Shown here: positions 42,805 to 51,518 of the stretch, one piece after another | How the letters are laid out: each line of letters starts with the position of its first letter | Numbering within the stretch: position 1 is the stretch's first letter | Source: Sanguibacter suarezii NBRC 16159 | GTDB lineage: Bacteria; Actinomycetota; Actinomycetes; Actinomycetales; Cellulomonadaceae | DNA length: 64,000 bases | Assembly (NCBI RefSeq): GCF_001552735.1 | Contig: NZ_BCRT01000010.1 | Location: 434,001 to 498,000, forward strand | Reading direction: 5' to 3' | Made by a program: the position numbers and the translations under genes | Notes under the pieces: generated by a model | What the model saw: only the letters and a program-made list of their open reading frames with translations | Told to the model about the DNA's origin: nothing | Databases searched by the model: none

Positions 42805-44331
42805 ATCAGCATCGACGCGCAGTCCCGGCCCAGCACCGCCGCGCAGGACGAGAGCGCCCACCGGCCACGGCTGGTGCTGGACAGGCACGTCGTCGGGCTG
42901 GTGGTGGGCCCGCTGCTCGCGATGATCGCCTACCTGGCCATGCCTGACTACGTCATCGAGGGCGCGGCTGCGGACTTCAACGAGCGGTCGGCGGCAACGG
43001 TCGCGGCCGTGCTGGTGCTCATGGGCGTGTGGTGGATGACCGAGGCGCTGCCCCTGCCGGTGACCGCGCTCGTCCCGCTCGTCCTCTTCCCGGTGCTGGG
43101 TGTCGCGGAGATCGGGGACGTCGCTGCCCCCTACGCCAACAAGGTCATCTTCTTGTTCCTCGGCGGCTTCGTCCTCGCCCTCGCGATGCAGCGGTGGAAG
43201 CTGCACCTGCGGATCGCCCTCAAGGTGGTGCTGATCGTCGGCTCTCAGCCCACGCGCTTGGTGCTGGGGTTCATGATCGCCACCGCCGTGCTGAGCATGT
43301 GGGTATCCAACACCGCGACTGCGGTGATGATGCTGCCGATCGGCATGTCCGTGCTGCGTCTGGTGGAGAAGGCGACCGGCGGTGAGGGGGACCGCAACTT
43401 CTCGACCGCGCTCATGCTCGGCATCGCCTACGCCGCGACGATCGGGTCCTTCGGCACCATCATCGCCAGCCCGCCGAACGCGCTCATGGTCGGGTACCTG
43501 GAGGAGACGCACGGCGTGGTCATCGGGTTCGGGCAGTGGATGCTCGTGGGGGTGCCGCTGTCGGTCGTCTTCCTCGTCCTGGCGTGGTTCGTCCTCACGC
43601 ACGTCGTGTTCAAGCCGCGGCTGACGGTCATCCCCGGCGAGGGGCAGATCATCCGCGACGAGTACGAGGCGCTGGGACCGATGACCGCGCCCCTGTGGCG
43701 GGTCGCGGCCGTGTTCCTCACCGCCGCGCTGTCTTGGGTGCTCATCCCCGTCGTCTGGCCGGGGACGCCGGTGACCGACGAGGTCATCGCCGTGATCGTC
43801 ACGGTCGCGGTGTTCCTCATCCCCTCCGGCGCGAGGCCGGGCGAGCGGTTGCTGGGTTGGCAGGACACGAGCGAGCTGCCGTGGGGGATCCTGCTGCTGT
43901 TCGGGGGAGGGCTCGCTCTCGCCAGCCAGATCAGCGCCTCTGGTCTGAGCGTCTGGATCGGCGAGCGGGTCCATCTCTTCGCCGACCTGCCGCCGATCCT
44001 GCTCGTCGCGGTCGTCTGCCTGCTCACCGTGGTCCTCACGGAGTTCATGAGCAACACGGCGACGGCGGCCACCCTCATCCCCATCATGGGCGGGGTGGCC
44101 GTGGGCCTGGGCCTCAGCCCGATGATGCTCGTCATGCCGGTCGCCCTGACCGCTGCGTGCACCTTCATGATGCCTGCGGCCACGCCGCCCAACGCCATCG
44201 CGTTCTCCTCGGGCTACGTCACCATCCCGGACATGATCCGCGGGGGCGCGCTGCTGAGCATGTCCGGGATCGTGCTCATCACGGCGACCATGTACACCCT
44301 CGGGGCCTGGGTCTTCGGTCTGACCTTCTGA
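42805..44331 (+). CDS. SLC13/DASS-family (sodium:dicarboxylate) transporter, probable ATC start
   Basis: A 508-residue divalent anion:Na+ symporter. Both family Asn motifs are present, MWVSNTATAVMMLP and EFMSNTATAATLIP, along with TIIASPPNALMVGYL; about 11 helices form two repeats with a LPWGILLLFGGGLALASQ hairpin. The product likely takes up C4-dicarboxylates. No ATG, GTG or TTG lies at the expected place. GGGAGG (42792-42797) is 7 nt before ATC 42805, which would encode a normal 30-residue N-terminus (ISIDAQSRPSTAAQDES). Otherwise translation would start at GTG 42874 and lose that portion. ATC is used by very few bacterial genes. Confidence 0.88.
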   Translation: MSIDAQSRPSTAAQDESAHRPRLVLDRHVVGLVVGPLLAMIAYLAMPDYVIEGAAADFNERSAATVAAVLVLMGVWWMTEALPLPVTALVPLVLFPVLGVAEIGDVAAPYANKVIFLFLGGFVLALAMQRWKLHLRIALKVVLIVGSQPTRLVLGFMIATAVLSMWVSNTATAVMMLPIGMSVLRLVEKATGGEGDRNFSTALMLGIAYAATIGSFGTIIASPPNALMVGYLEETHGVVIGFGQWMLVGVPLSVVFLVLAWFVLTHVVFKPRLTVIPGEGQIIRDEYEALGPMTAPLWRVAAVFLTAALSWVLIPVVWPGTPVTDEVIAVIVTVAVFLIPSGARPGERLLGWQDTSELPWGILLLFGGGLALASQISASGLSVWIGERVHLFADLPPILLVAVVCLLTVVLTEFMSNTATAATLIPIMGGVAVGLGLSPMMLVMPVALTAACTFMMPAATPPNAIAFSSGYVTIPDMIRGGALLSMSGIVLITATMYTLGAWVFGLTF

Positions 44332-44599
44332 GCGCACACCGCCGCGACGCAGGCTCGGGCGGGGTGCGGGGATCCGCGCGACCGCGACCCATCCGAGCCG
44401 GGCACGGCTCCGAACCTTGGGTGAGGCATCTCAAGAAGTGGGGTCGGCCTCAGCGAGGGGTTTGCGACCGCGGCCCCCTCGCTCTGAGTTCCCCGCCAGG
44501 GCAGTACGCACAACCAGCCGGGCGGGGACCCTCCGCCTCAGACCCGAGGTCGCCTGGAGCTCTCCGGGCGGCCTTTGGTCTGACGTGACTTCGAGGGAG

Positions 44600-44632
44600 G
44601 CGCCTAGGTCGCCCGCCCGGGCTCCTAGGCGC
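44600..44632 (-). terminator. Hairpin overlapping the end of the CDF transporter gene
   Basis: GCGCCTAGG and CCTAGGCGC form the outer stem, GCCCG and CGGGC the inner stem, with an internal TC/T bulge. It overlaps the CDF gene's final codons and its stop. The remaining 44332-44599 region holds only a weak GAGCCG/CGGCTC hairpin and no evident gene. Confidence 0.7.
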
Positions 44633-45626
44633 GTCGCGCCTCCTCCCGCCCGGCTAGTGAGCCGGGCAGCATCTCCTGGGGCAAGGCCTCCACCGGCACG
44701 AGCACGAGGTCCTGGATCTTCCAGTCGAGGGCGATCAGCCCTTCGCGGGCTTGGCGCAGCTCCTCGAGACCGGGCATCGCGTCGTCCTTCGGGACGACGA
44801 AGGCCTCGACGTGGAAGACGTGCCCTTCGTCGCGCACCCTCGACCCCACCTCGGCCACCCACGGAATCCCCGCGAGGTGCTCGTCGATGCGCACCACCAA
44901 CGGGTGGAGCTCGTCGCCCTCGACGGTCGTTGCTCGGGCGTCCATGAGGGCTGAGGTCGCTACGCGGAGGTTCACCACGCCGTCGCGCATGATGCTCACC
45001 GCGATGAACAGCGCCGCAGCGGAGTCCGCCCACCACAGGCCCGCACCGATGCCGAGGATCCCGACGATGCTCCCGAGGGCGGTCATCCAGTCGGCCTTGT
45101 TCATGTCGGCGTCCGCGTAGAGCACGCGGTCGTGCAGGGTGCGGGCGAGGGGCATCTTCGCCCGGCCGAAGAAGACCGGCGGGATGCCGGTGACGACCAT
45201 CGCCGCGATCATCGGCCACCCCGCCCAGACCGGGTGCCCGGCGATCTCCATGAGCCCGACAGGCGGGTGCTCGCCCGCCAGCAGACCCGAGCCAGAGTCG
45301 ACGATGAGGAAGGCGCCCATGGCCAGCAGCGACGTGCCGGCCACGAGATGGCCGACGCCGACCGACCGGTGGAGGCCATAGGGGTGACTCTCGGACGGGC
45401 GCCGTCGGGCAAAGTGCACGGCCACGAGGAAGGAGACGGGTGGGATGAAGGACAACAGGTCCTCCACCCAGGCCGCCTTCATGGCTTGGGAGCTCCCCAT
45501 GGTCAGGTACACGAGGGTGACGGCGCCGACGAGGAAGGCGATGGTGCCCCACGCGAGGCGCTTCGCCGTGCGCAGGGCGGCCGCCTGCTCCTCGGGGAGG
45601 TCGGTGTGCCCGAAGGTGACGGTCAT
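44625..45626 (-). CDS. Cation diffusion facilitator-family transporter
   Basis: A 333-residue CDF protein. The N-terminal LAWGTIAFLVGAVTLVYLTM and following MKAAWVEDLLSFIPPVSFLV and HPYGLHRSVGVGHLVAGTS contain the helix 2 metal-site pattern. DADMNKADWMTALGSIVGIL is the helix 5 site (canonical HxxxD has D/DW here). A cytosolic domain of about 110 residues follows. Substrates may be Zn2+, Fe2+ or Mn2+. Its ATG overlaps the stop of the binding lipoprotein gene by 4 nt. Confidence 0.85.
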   Translation of the reverse strand: MTVTFGHTDLPEEQAAALRTAKRLAWGTIAFLVGAVTLVYLTMGSSQAMKAAWVEDLLSFIPPVSFLVAVHFARRRPSESHPYGLHRSVGVGHLVAGTSLLAMGAFLIVDSGSGLLAGEHPPVGLMEIAGHPVWAGWPMIAAMVVTGIPPVFFGRAKMPLARTLHDRVLYADADMNKADWMTALGSIVGILGIGAGLWWADSAAALFIAVSIMRDGVVNLRVATSALMDARATTVEGDELHPLVVRIDEHLAGIPWVAEVGSRVRDEGHVFHVEAFVVPKDDAMPGLEELRQAREGLIALDWKIQDLVLVPVEALPQEMLPGSLAGREEARRA

Positions 45627-46099
45627 GGCTGCACGTCCTTGTGCTCGAGGAGGAAGGTCTCGAGGGCGACGAGGAAGGCGTTCTCGCCCATCGGAGCTGC
45701 CATCACGTGCGCCTGAGGTGCTCCGTCCGCGCCCGGCACGGTCGTGTACGGGTAGGTGAGCGCGCTGTGCTCGGCCCACGGTGAGGCGGCGGTCAGCCCG
45801 CCGATGACCAGGTCCAGCTCGGACCGGTCCAGCTGGGCCATGAGGTCTTCCTCGCCGCTGGCCGTCCACTCGACGTCGGCGTCGAGGGACTCAGCGAATT
45901 CCGTGACCAGGTCCACCTCCAGCCCGGTCGGTGCGCCGTCTGGCGCGACCTCGGTCCAGGGGGAGTGGGCGGACACCCCGACGCGCAGCACGCCGCCCTC
46001 CACCCGGTCGAGGGTCCCCTCGGGGTCTGCGGGGAACCTGCCAGCGCACCCTGTGAGCAGGAGCAGCCCGACGATGCCCGCAAGCACTGGTCTCACCAC
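45623..46099 (-). CDS. Truncated solute-binding lipoprotein (SBP_bac_3-type)
   Basis: A 158-residue lipoprotein. The lipobox LLLLTGC gives a predicted diacylglyceryl-Cys near residue 18. The rest matches the first lobe of a family-3 periplasmic amino acid-binding protein (LRVGVSAHSPWTEVAPDGAP and GLEVDLVTEFAESLDADV, then LDLVIGGLTAASPW). The typical family size is about 250, so most of the second lobe is absent, or the gene is derived. It is upstream of, and coupled to, a CDF transporter by an ATGA overlap, which is unusual. Start GTG 46099 with GGAGG. Confidence 0.75.
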   Translation of the reverse strand: MVRPVLAGIVGLLLLTGCAGRFPADPEGTLDRVEGGVLRVGVSAHSPWTEVAPDGAPTGLEVDLVTEFAESLDADVEWTASGEEDLMAQLDRSELDLVIGGLTAASPWAEHSALTYPYTTVPGADGAPQAHVMAAPMGENAFLVALETFLLEHKDVQP

Positions 46100-46112
46100 G
46101 CCACCTCCGATG

Positions 46113-46144
46113 TCCTGTCAGTCCTGTCAGTCCTGTCAGTCCTG
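46113..46144. repeat. Tandem 9-bp repeat containing the CDGSH stop codon
   Basis: Three perfect copies of TCCTGTCAG plus a 5-nt partial copy. On the minus strand the repeats include TGA, and the CDGSH gene's stop codon is part of the array. Confidence 0.8.
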
Positions 46145-46384
46145 CGACTGGAAGCCGTTGACCTTGTGGGTCCCGTCGCAGAAGGGTTTGATCGCCGACC
46201 CTCCGCAGCGGCAGAGAGCCACCGTCCCGCGCCCTCGGCTGACCTCCGTGCCGTCTGCGTCGAGGATGACGGGCCGACCGCGGACCAGCAGCGGTCCGTC
46301 CGGGCAGAGCACGATCTGGACCTCCGCCTCGCCCGGCGTCTGCTCGACCAGCTCGTGTCCTTCGTGCGGCTGGGGGCTGGTCAT
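46136..46384 (-). CDS. CDGSH-type iron-sulfur protein
   Basis: An 82-residue protein with the CDGSH/zf-CDGSH signature LCRCGGSAIKPFCDGTH (C-x-C ... C-D-G-T-H), which binds a [2Fe-2S] cluster with three Cys and one His. It is small and soluble with no transmembrane helix. The gene overlaps the iron-containing redox enzyme gene by 4 nt (ATGA), so the two work together, perhaps with the CDGSH protein as an electron or cluster donor. The stop codon lies inside a 9-bp tandem repeat. Confidence 0.9.
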   Translation of the reverse strand: MTSPQPHEGHELVEQTPGEAEVQIVLCPDGPLLVRGRPVILDADGTEVSRGRGTVALCRCGGSAIKPFCDGTHKVNGFQSQD

Positions 46385-47442
46385 GCCAGTCCCTCGCGCA
46401 GGGCGGACTCGTTGCGCTCCCAGCTGGCCAGGACGCTCTCACCTGCCCACCCGTCGACCGCCAGGCACGCGGCCGCGCCGAAGAGGATGTCCGGCAGCAG
46501 CGAGGGATCCTGCTCGGCGAGTCGCCCCGCGAGGTCGCGGCCGGCGATCTGCTCGTGGACGGCGTCGGCCTCGACGTGCTCGTCGAAGTACTCGGTGGTG
46601 GCCGGTGTGTGCCCCAGGCGCCGGAAGCCGTTGCCGTACATCCGGTTCGGGATCGAGGAGGTCATCTCGAAGGCAGCGAGGTGGCCCACGATCGCTCCTC
46701 GCAGCCGCCGGTGCAGACCGAACATCGACATCATGTTCAGCGAGGCGAGGGTGGACGCCGGCACGAGGTCGACGTAGGTGCCGTAGGTGTCGTCCAGCCC
46801 CAGTCCGCGCATCGCCTGGGCGAAGAGGGCCGAGTGCATACGCTCGGGGCGCCCGTCGCCGTACTCGTCGGCCTGGATCTCGACGAGCGCTGCCTTGGGT
46901 GCCCCGCTCAACCGGGGGATGGCCCAGGTGTGGGGGTCGGCTTCCTTGAGCTGATAGACGGACCGCAGGATGAGGAACTCTCGCAGCTGCTCCTGGGTCG
47001 CGTGCTTGGCCACGAAACGGGAGAGGCTCGGTCCGCTGGTCTCGGCCGTCATGGCGAACAGCGCCTCAGCAACAGACCGAGGGTCTGACGCCTCGCAGGT
47101 CGGCTGGCTGACGCGGGCCCGCAGGTCAGCCTCGACGTGCGTCTCAAGGACCGCCCGCGCGGCCAGGAGGCCGGGGTGCCATTCCCACTCGTCGCTGACC
47201 CCCGCCAACCCGCGGTAGTGCAGCTCGTACAGGCACAGGAGCGTGTGCTGCAGGTCCTCGTCCTCGGTGGGCGTCCCGTGGTCGCCGCGCACGTGCTCGA
47301 CGACGGCGCTCGCCAGGGCGGGCACCTCGTCGCTCGCCGGGGGCGACGCGATCGTCGCGAGCAGCACCTCGCCCAGCGGCCCGCGGGCGCTGGGCACGGC
47401 CATGGGTCCACCATCGATGCGAGTGGCTGTGGTGGCGGTCAT
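46381..47442 (-). CDS. Iron-containing redox enzyme (haem-oxygenase-like family)
   Basis: A 353-residue protein from ATG 47442, which has GAGGAAGAGG upstream. The helical haem-oxygenase-like fold is marked by LYELHYRGLAGVSDEWEWHP, with EIQADEYGDGRPERMHSALF and HTPATTEYFDEHVEADAVHE holding candidate metal ligands (Glu, His, Asp). Members use a dinuclear iron centre for diverse oxidations. Coupled to a CDGSH gene; an iron-based redox pair is inferred, substrate unknown. Base 47443-47634 upstream is free of genes and holds the promoter. Confidence 0.85.
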   Translation of the reverse strand: MTATTATRIDGGPMAVPSARGPLGEVLLATIASPPASDEVPALASAVVEHVRGDHGTPTEDEDLQHTLLCLYELHYRGLAGVSDEWEWHPGLLAARAVLETHVEADLRARVSQPTCEASDPRSVAEALFAMTAETSGPSLSRFVAKHATQEQLREFLILRSVYQLKEADPHTWAIPRLSGAPKAALVEIQADEYGDGRPERMHSALFAQAMRGLGLDDTYGTYVDLVPASTLASLNMMSMFGLHRRLRGAIVGHLAAFEMTSSIPNRMYGNGFRRLGHTPATTEYFDEHVEADAVHEQIAGRDLAGRLAEQDPSLLPDILFGAAACLAVDGWAGESVLASWERNESALREGLA

Positions 47443-47634
47443 ATCTGTCCCTCTTCCTCGAGCTCGATGACGAACCACCCCCCGGTGCCGCCGTGGTGCG
47501 CCTCGTTCGGAGGTCGCCGATCAGGGCCGCGCCAGGGGTGTGATCAGCCCCGATGCTAGTTGAGGGGAACGCAGACGGCATGTGGAACGCGAGGCCGGAC
47601 CGCGCGTGCCACACCGACGTCGAGGGTCAGCGGC

Positions 47635-49797
47635 TCAGACCCCCGCGCGGGCGTCGAGGGCGTCGGTGAGCAGCCCGACCAGGGCGTCGAGCTGCACCGT
47701 GGTGGAGGAGGCGACGTCGTCCTCGCCTGCGCCGTCGAGCGCGCGGGCAGCCAGACCGGACTTGCTGTCGATGAGCTCGGCGATCCTCGAGTCGATGGTC
47801 TGCGCGGCGATGACCCGCCACGCGGTGACCGGCTCGTCCTGGCCGATCCGGTGGATCCGGTCGATGGCCTGGGTCTGCTCGGCGTGGGTCCAGGACAGCT
47901 CGGCCAGCACGAGGTTCGAGGCCACCTGGAGGTTGAGACCGACCCCAGCAGCCGTCAGGGAGCACACGACGATCGACACGTCCGGGTCGCCGGTGAACGC
48001 GGCGATGTTCTTCTCGCGTGCCTTGGGCGTCTGGTCCCCGCGGATCGAGGCGTAGCGGATGCCCCGGTCGGCGAAGAGCTGCTCGGCGGCGTCCATCACG
48101 TCCACGTGCTTGGCGAAGAACACCACCTTGCCCACGTTGCGGGCGAGCTGGGCGGCGTAGTCGGCGGCCAGCTCGGCCTTGGCCTGCCCGATCCGGCGGA
48201 CCATCGTGAAGACGTTCTCACCGCCGGCCTTGGAGCTGGAGTCCTTGAGCTCCGCCGCCGCGACCCGGCGGACGAGCTCGTGGTCGATCTCGTCAGTTCC
48301 GGTGTCGGCGCGCATCTCCAGGGCGGTCCGGTACCGCTGGACCAGCCGGTCGACGAGCGCGGCCTCCGCGGCGCGGACGGACCGGCCGGCGGCGCCGTCG
48401 AGCTCGACGACGAGGTCGGCGACTCGGCGCACGGGGATGTCCGCGACCACGTCAGCCTTGCGGCGGCGGACGATGCCCATGTCGATGACGCTGGACCGCG
48501 CGGCTGCCGAGAAGCCCGGGTCGGCGGGGGTGAGGCCGGTGTCTTCCAGGGCGGCCTGCAGCGTGCCCAGCGGCGTCGTGTCGTCGATCCAGCCGAGGAA
48601 CTGCCAGATCGCCCGGAAGTCCTCGATGTCGTTGATCAGCGGGGTCCCGGTGAGGGCCATGAGCAGCGGCCGGGCGACGCGCGTACGGATCCTGTCAGAG
48701 AGGGCGATGACGTGCTGGGACCGCTGGGAGGTCCTGTTCTTGATGAAGTGCGCCTCGTCGACGACCATTCCGCGGAACCCCAGCTCGCCGAGCCATCCGA
48801 CGTGCCGGTCCAGCAGCTCGTAGTTGACGATCACGACGTCGGCGAAGCCGTCCATCCGGTCGCCGTCACCGTGCACCACCGTGGACCGCCGTGACGGGGT
48901 CCACAGCGCCACCTCGTGCGCCCAGTTGGCCTTGACCACGTTGGGGACCACGACCAGCAGCGGGTAGGCGTCGGCCGCCTGGGCGGCGAGCAGCGCCTGG
49001 GCGGTCTTGCCCAGCCCGGGCTCGTCGGCGAGCAGGAAGGTGCGGTGCCCGCGGGCCGTCGCGGTGACGACCTGGGCCTGGTGCGGCATGAGCTCCCGGT
49101 CACGGGGGAGCGGCACCGGCCGAGGGTCGGGCAAGGGCATGCACGAGGGTGCGCCGGGGGCGGCCCGCTCGAAGGAGCGGAAGAGCGGTTCGAGCAGCTC
49201 CCAGCCGGCCAGTCGCCGGGGGCGGGTGGCGACCCGCGCGGCCGCAGCCTCGAAGTCCGGAGCGAGGAACGGGTTGGCGAGCTGGCGGGAGACGACCGAG
49301 CGAGGCACCACCTGGGTCGAGGCGCCGGGCGCGGGCGCGGGCGGCGCCGCGGGCGGGGGCTCCTGCGGCGGTTCCAACCCGCCGGCGCGCATCACGGTCG
49401 CCTTGAAGGCGCGGGCCGCGTCGGAGACCTGGACGTCGTCAGCGAGGAGCGCGAGCAGCGAGGTGTCCCGGGCGGCGGTCTTGGCCAGCATCGTCGCGAC
49501 GCCGTCGAGGCGCTTGAGCTCTTCGGTGCGCCGGGCAGCCGTCAGGGTCGTGTCGGCCATCACCCGGGCGCGTTCCTCACGCACCAGCAGCGCGACGACC
49601 TGGAACTTTGTCCGCACGGGGCCGCTTGCCGGGCCTCGCTTGACGGCGCCGTCAAACTCGCGGGCGACGTCGGCGAGCACCGAGATGATCCCTTGCTCCG
49701 TGCGTTGGGGCGCGCGGCGTCGCTGTGCGCCGGCGGCACGCTGTGCGCCTGCGGCGCCCTGGGGCCCACCGGATCGGCCTTGGCCTCGTCGTGCCAC
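47635..49797 (-). CDS. SNF2-type DEAD/DEAH box helicase
   Basis: A 720-residue protein. The N-terminal region of about 230 residues is Arg/Ala/Pro-rich with a helix-rich insert. The helicase core follows: Walker A FLLADEPGLGKTAQALLAAQ, motif II VVDEAHFIKN, LLMALTGTPLIN (motif III-like) and C-terminal domain VKVVFFAKHVDVMDAAEQLF with WTHAEQTQAIDRIHRIGQDE (motif VI). This is SNF2/RapA-type DNA translocase organisation. No nuclease domain is seen, and it lies alone beside the tRNA operon with a gene-free 287-bp promoter region upstream. The role is unknown. Confidence 0.88.
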   Translation of the reverse strand: MARRGQGRSGGPQGAAGAQRAAGAQRRRAPQRTEQGIISVLADVAREFDGAVKRGPASGPVRTKFQVVALLVREERARVMADTTLTAARRTEELKRLDGVATMLAKTAARDTSLLALLADDVQVSDAARAFKATVMRAGGLEPPQEPPPAAPPAPAPGASTQVVPRSVVSRQLANPFLAPDFEAAAARVATRPRRLAGWELLEPLFRSFERAAPGAPSCMPLPDPRPVPLPRDRELMPHQAQVVTATARGHRTFLLADEPGLGKTAQALLAAQAADAYPLLVVVPNVVKANWAHEVALWTPSRRSTVVHGDGDRMDGFADVVIVNYELLDRHVGWLGELGFRGMVVDEAHFIKNRTSQRSQHVIALSDRIRTRVARPLLMALTGTPLINDIEDFRAIWQFLGWIDDTTPLGTLQAALEDTGLTPADPGFSAAARSSVIDMGIVRRRKADVVADIPVRRVADLVVELDGAAGRSVRAAEAALVDRLVQRYRTALEMRADTGTDEIDHELVRRVAAAELKDSSSKAGGENVFTMVRRIGQAKAELAADYAAQLARNVGKVVFFAKHVDVMDAAEQLFADRGIRYASIRGDQTPKAREKNIAAFTGDPDVSIVVCSLTAAGVGLNLQVASNLVLAELSWTHAEQTQAIDRIHRIGQDEPVTAWRVIAAQTIDSRIAELIDSKSGLAARALDGAGEDDVASSTTVQLDALVGLLTDALDARAGV

Positions 49798-50036
49798 GTC
49801 TCCTCCTTCTCATGCGCACGCCAGCAGCGGCGCGGCGTGGACGTGCCACGTCGGCTCGGGGCCGGTCGGCGGTCGAACTTTACCCCGCATCACAGGCAGT
49901 CCATGGGGGCCGCGGCGGCTGGGGGAGTCCCTGATCGCGTCACCGTTCTCGGTCCTCTGCTGTCAGATTACCCGCCACGGGCGGGGTCCGATCAGCGGAG
50001 GAAGGTCCTAACGCTCGCTCTCACCAGTGAACACAA

Positions 50037-50068
50037 GAGGCCGCGTCGGATCTCTCCGAGACGGCCTC
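50037..50068 (-). terminator. Terminator of the tRNA operon
   Basis: On the minus strand GAGGCCGTCTCGGA, loop GAGA, TCCGACGCGGCCTC; 12 of 14 pairs match. It starts 20 bp past the tRNA-Val discriminator base. A related hairpin follows the tRNA fragment at 56380-56410. Confidence 0.75.
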
Positions 50069-50084
50069 TGAAATGCTGTGCTGG

Positions 50085-50159
50085 TGGTGGGCGATACTGG
50101 GATCGAACCAGTGACCTCTTCCGTGTCAGGGAAGCGCGCTACCGCTGCGCCAATCGCCC
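50085..50159 (-). tRNA. tRNA-Val (GAC)
   Basis: On the minus strand the acceptor arm GGGCGAT pairs with ATCGCCC, and the anticodon arm CTTCC-CTGACAC-GGAAG gives anticodon GAC. GGTTCGATCCC is the T arm. CCA is encoded (50085-50087). It is third in the order Gly, Cys, Val. Its 3' 48 nt occur again at 56422-56469. Confidence 0.96.
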
Positions 50160-50189
50160 ATGTGAAATTAGCTGTGGTGCTGTGCTGCG

Positions 50190-50260
50190 AGGTGGAGACG
50201 GGATTCGAACCCGTGTGGACGGCTTTGCAGGCCGCTGCCTCGCCTCTCGGCCACTCCACC
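50190..50260 (-). tRNA. tRNA-Cys (GCA)
   Basis: On the minus strand GGTGGAG pairs with CTCCACC; anticodon loop CTGCAAA gives GCA. The T arm is GGGTTCGAATCCC, and the discriminator base is U, as expected for bacterial tRNA-Cys. CCA is not encoded. Confidence 0.96.
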
Positions 50261-50304
50261 ATCGAGTCTCGTCCAACAGGCTGCTGCCCGAAGAATGATC
50301 TCCG

Positions 50305-50376
50305 AGCGGACGACGGGATTCGAACCCGCGACCCTCACCTTGGCAAGGTGATGCTCTACCACTGAGCCACGTCCGC
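50305..50376 (-). tRNA. tRNA-Gly (GCC)
   Basis: On the minus strand the acceptor stem GCGGACG pairs with CGTCCGC; anticodon loop TTGCCAA gives GCC. The T arm is GGGTTCGAATCCC. CCA is not encoded. First tRNA of the operon; the promoter should lie between 50377 and 50557. Confidence 0.96.
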
Positions 50377-50557
50377 ATGCTTTCCAAACCGCAGAGAATT
50401 GCTTCCCGGCGTCTCGGTGCGTCCCAGACTCTAATGGACCTGTGCGGCTGCCGTCCAACCAGCCCCACCTGGTGAGACCCACGTCACAGGGCGTGACGCG
50501 CGCCGAATTCTCCGACCGAGACAATGCACCGACTCGTGGATTCTCCGCCGCGCGCAG

Positions 50558-51430
50558 CTAACCCGCTATCGCGCCGAGCTCCAGCAGGTCGTCGTCGGAG
50601 AGCGCGAGGCCGGCGCCGGCGATGTTCTCCTGGAGGTGCTGGGCCGACGAGGTGCCGGGGATGAGCAAAATGTTGGGTGAGCGGTGGAGCAGCCATGCCA
50701 GCGCGACGGCCATGCGCGTCGCGCCCAGCCGGGCGGCGACCGCGGACAGCCCGTCGGACTGCAGGGGGGTGAAGCCGCCGAGCGGGAAGAACGGTATGAA
50801 GGCAACGCCGTCGTCCGCGAGGCGGTCGATGAGGTCGTCGTCGCGGCGGTTGGCGAGGTTGTACCAGTTCTGCACCGACACGATGGGCGCGATCGCCTGG
50901 GCTTGTGCGACCTGCACTGCGGTGGCGTTGCTGACGCCGAGGTGGCGGATGATGCCCTGCTCCTGGAGACCGACGAGGGTCTCGAACGCGTCTTGGACCG
51001 GCTCTGCAACGGGTCCGTTGGCGTCACCGAGCCGCAGGTGCACGAGGTCGAGGGCGTCGACTCCGAGGGTCTCCAGGTTGTCGTCGACCTGCTGGCGCAG
51101 CTCGTCGGGCGTGCGGGCTGCGGGCCATCCGCCCTGCGCGTCCCTGCGTCCGCCGACCTTCGTCGCGACAACCAGGTTCTCTGGATAGGGGTAGAGGGCT
51201 TCTCGGATGAGCTCGTTGACGACGCGCGGCCCGTAGGTCTCTGCGGTGTCGATGTGGGTGATGCCGCTTGCGACGGCGTCTCGCAGGACCGTGAGAGCCG
51301 CTGCTCGATCGCTCGGTGGTCCCATGACCCATGGGCCCGCCAATTGCATGGCGCCGTAGCCGACCCGGGAGACGGGGGTGTTGCCGAGCGTCCACGTTCC
51401 GCCGGGCAGGTCAGGGGTGATGGTGGTCAT
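50558..51430 (-). CDS. Aldo/keto reductase
   Basis: A 290-residue NADPH-dependent (beta/alpha)8 oxidoreductase. The catalytic tetrad is indicated by HIDTAETYG (Asp, Tyr), VVATKVGG (Lys) and LDLVHLRLGD (His). The C-terminal cofactor segment is ILLIPGTSSAQHLQENIAGA. Its substrate is an aldehyde or ketone, not specified. It diverges from an HxlR regulator gene; 51431-51543 holds both promoters. Confidence 0.92.
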   Translation of the reverse strand: MTTITPDLPGGTWTLGNTPVSRVGYGAMQLAGPWVMGPPSDRAAALTVLRDAVASGITHIDTAETYGPRVVNELIREALYPYPENLVVATKVGGRRDAQGGWPAARTPDELRQQVDDNLETLGVDALDLVHLRLGDANGPVAEPVQDAFETLVGLQEQGIIRHLGVSNATAVQVAQAQAIAPIVSVQNWYNLANRRDDDLIDRLADDGVAFIPFFPLGGFTPLQSDGLSAVAARLGATRMAVALAWLLHRSPNILLIPGTSSAQHLQENIAGAGLALSDDDLLELGAIAG

Positions 51431-51500
51431 CGGGAGCCTCTCGAGTACTTGCCGTATGAGCTGTCATCGACCACTCTCATGGAGACGCTTCCGTAAAGGA

Positions 51501-51518
51501 AGTAGTTACCTATAAGTG
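51501..51518. promoter_or_regulatory. AT-rich dyad between AKR and HxlR genes
   Basis: AGTAGTTACCTATAAGTG contains TTA, 4-nt spacer, TAA, in a locally AT-rich patch. It is a candidate operator for the HxlR protein controlling itself and the aldo/keto reductase. Support is positional only. Confidence 0.35.

Noticed and set aside
50471..50495. CGTCAC/GTGACG inverted repeat in the tRNA-AKR gap
   Set aside because: Six-base arms in GC-rich DNA are expected by chance and no gene depends on it clearly.
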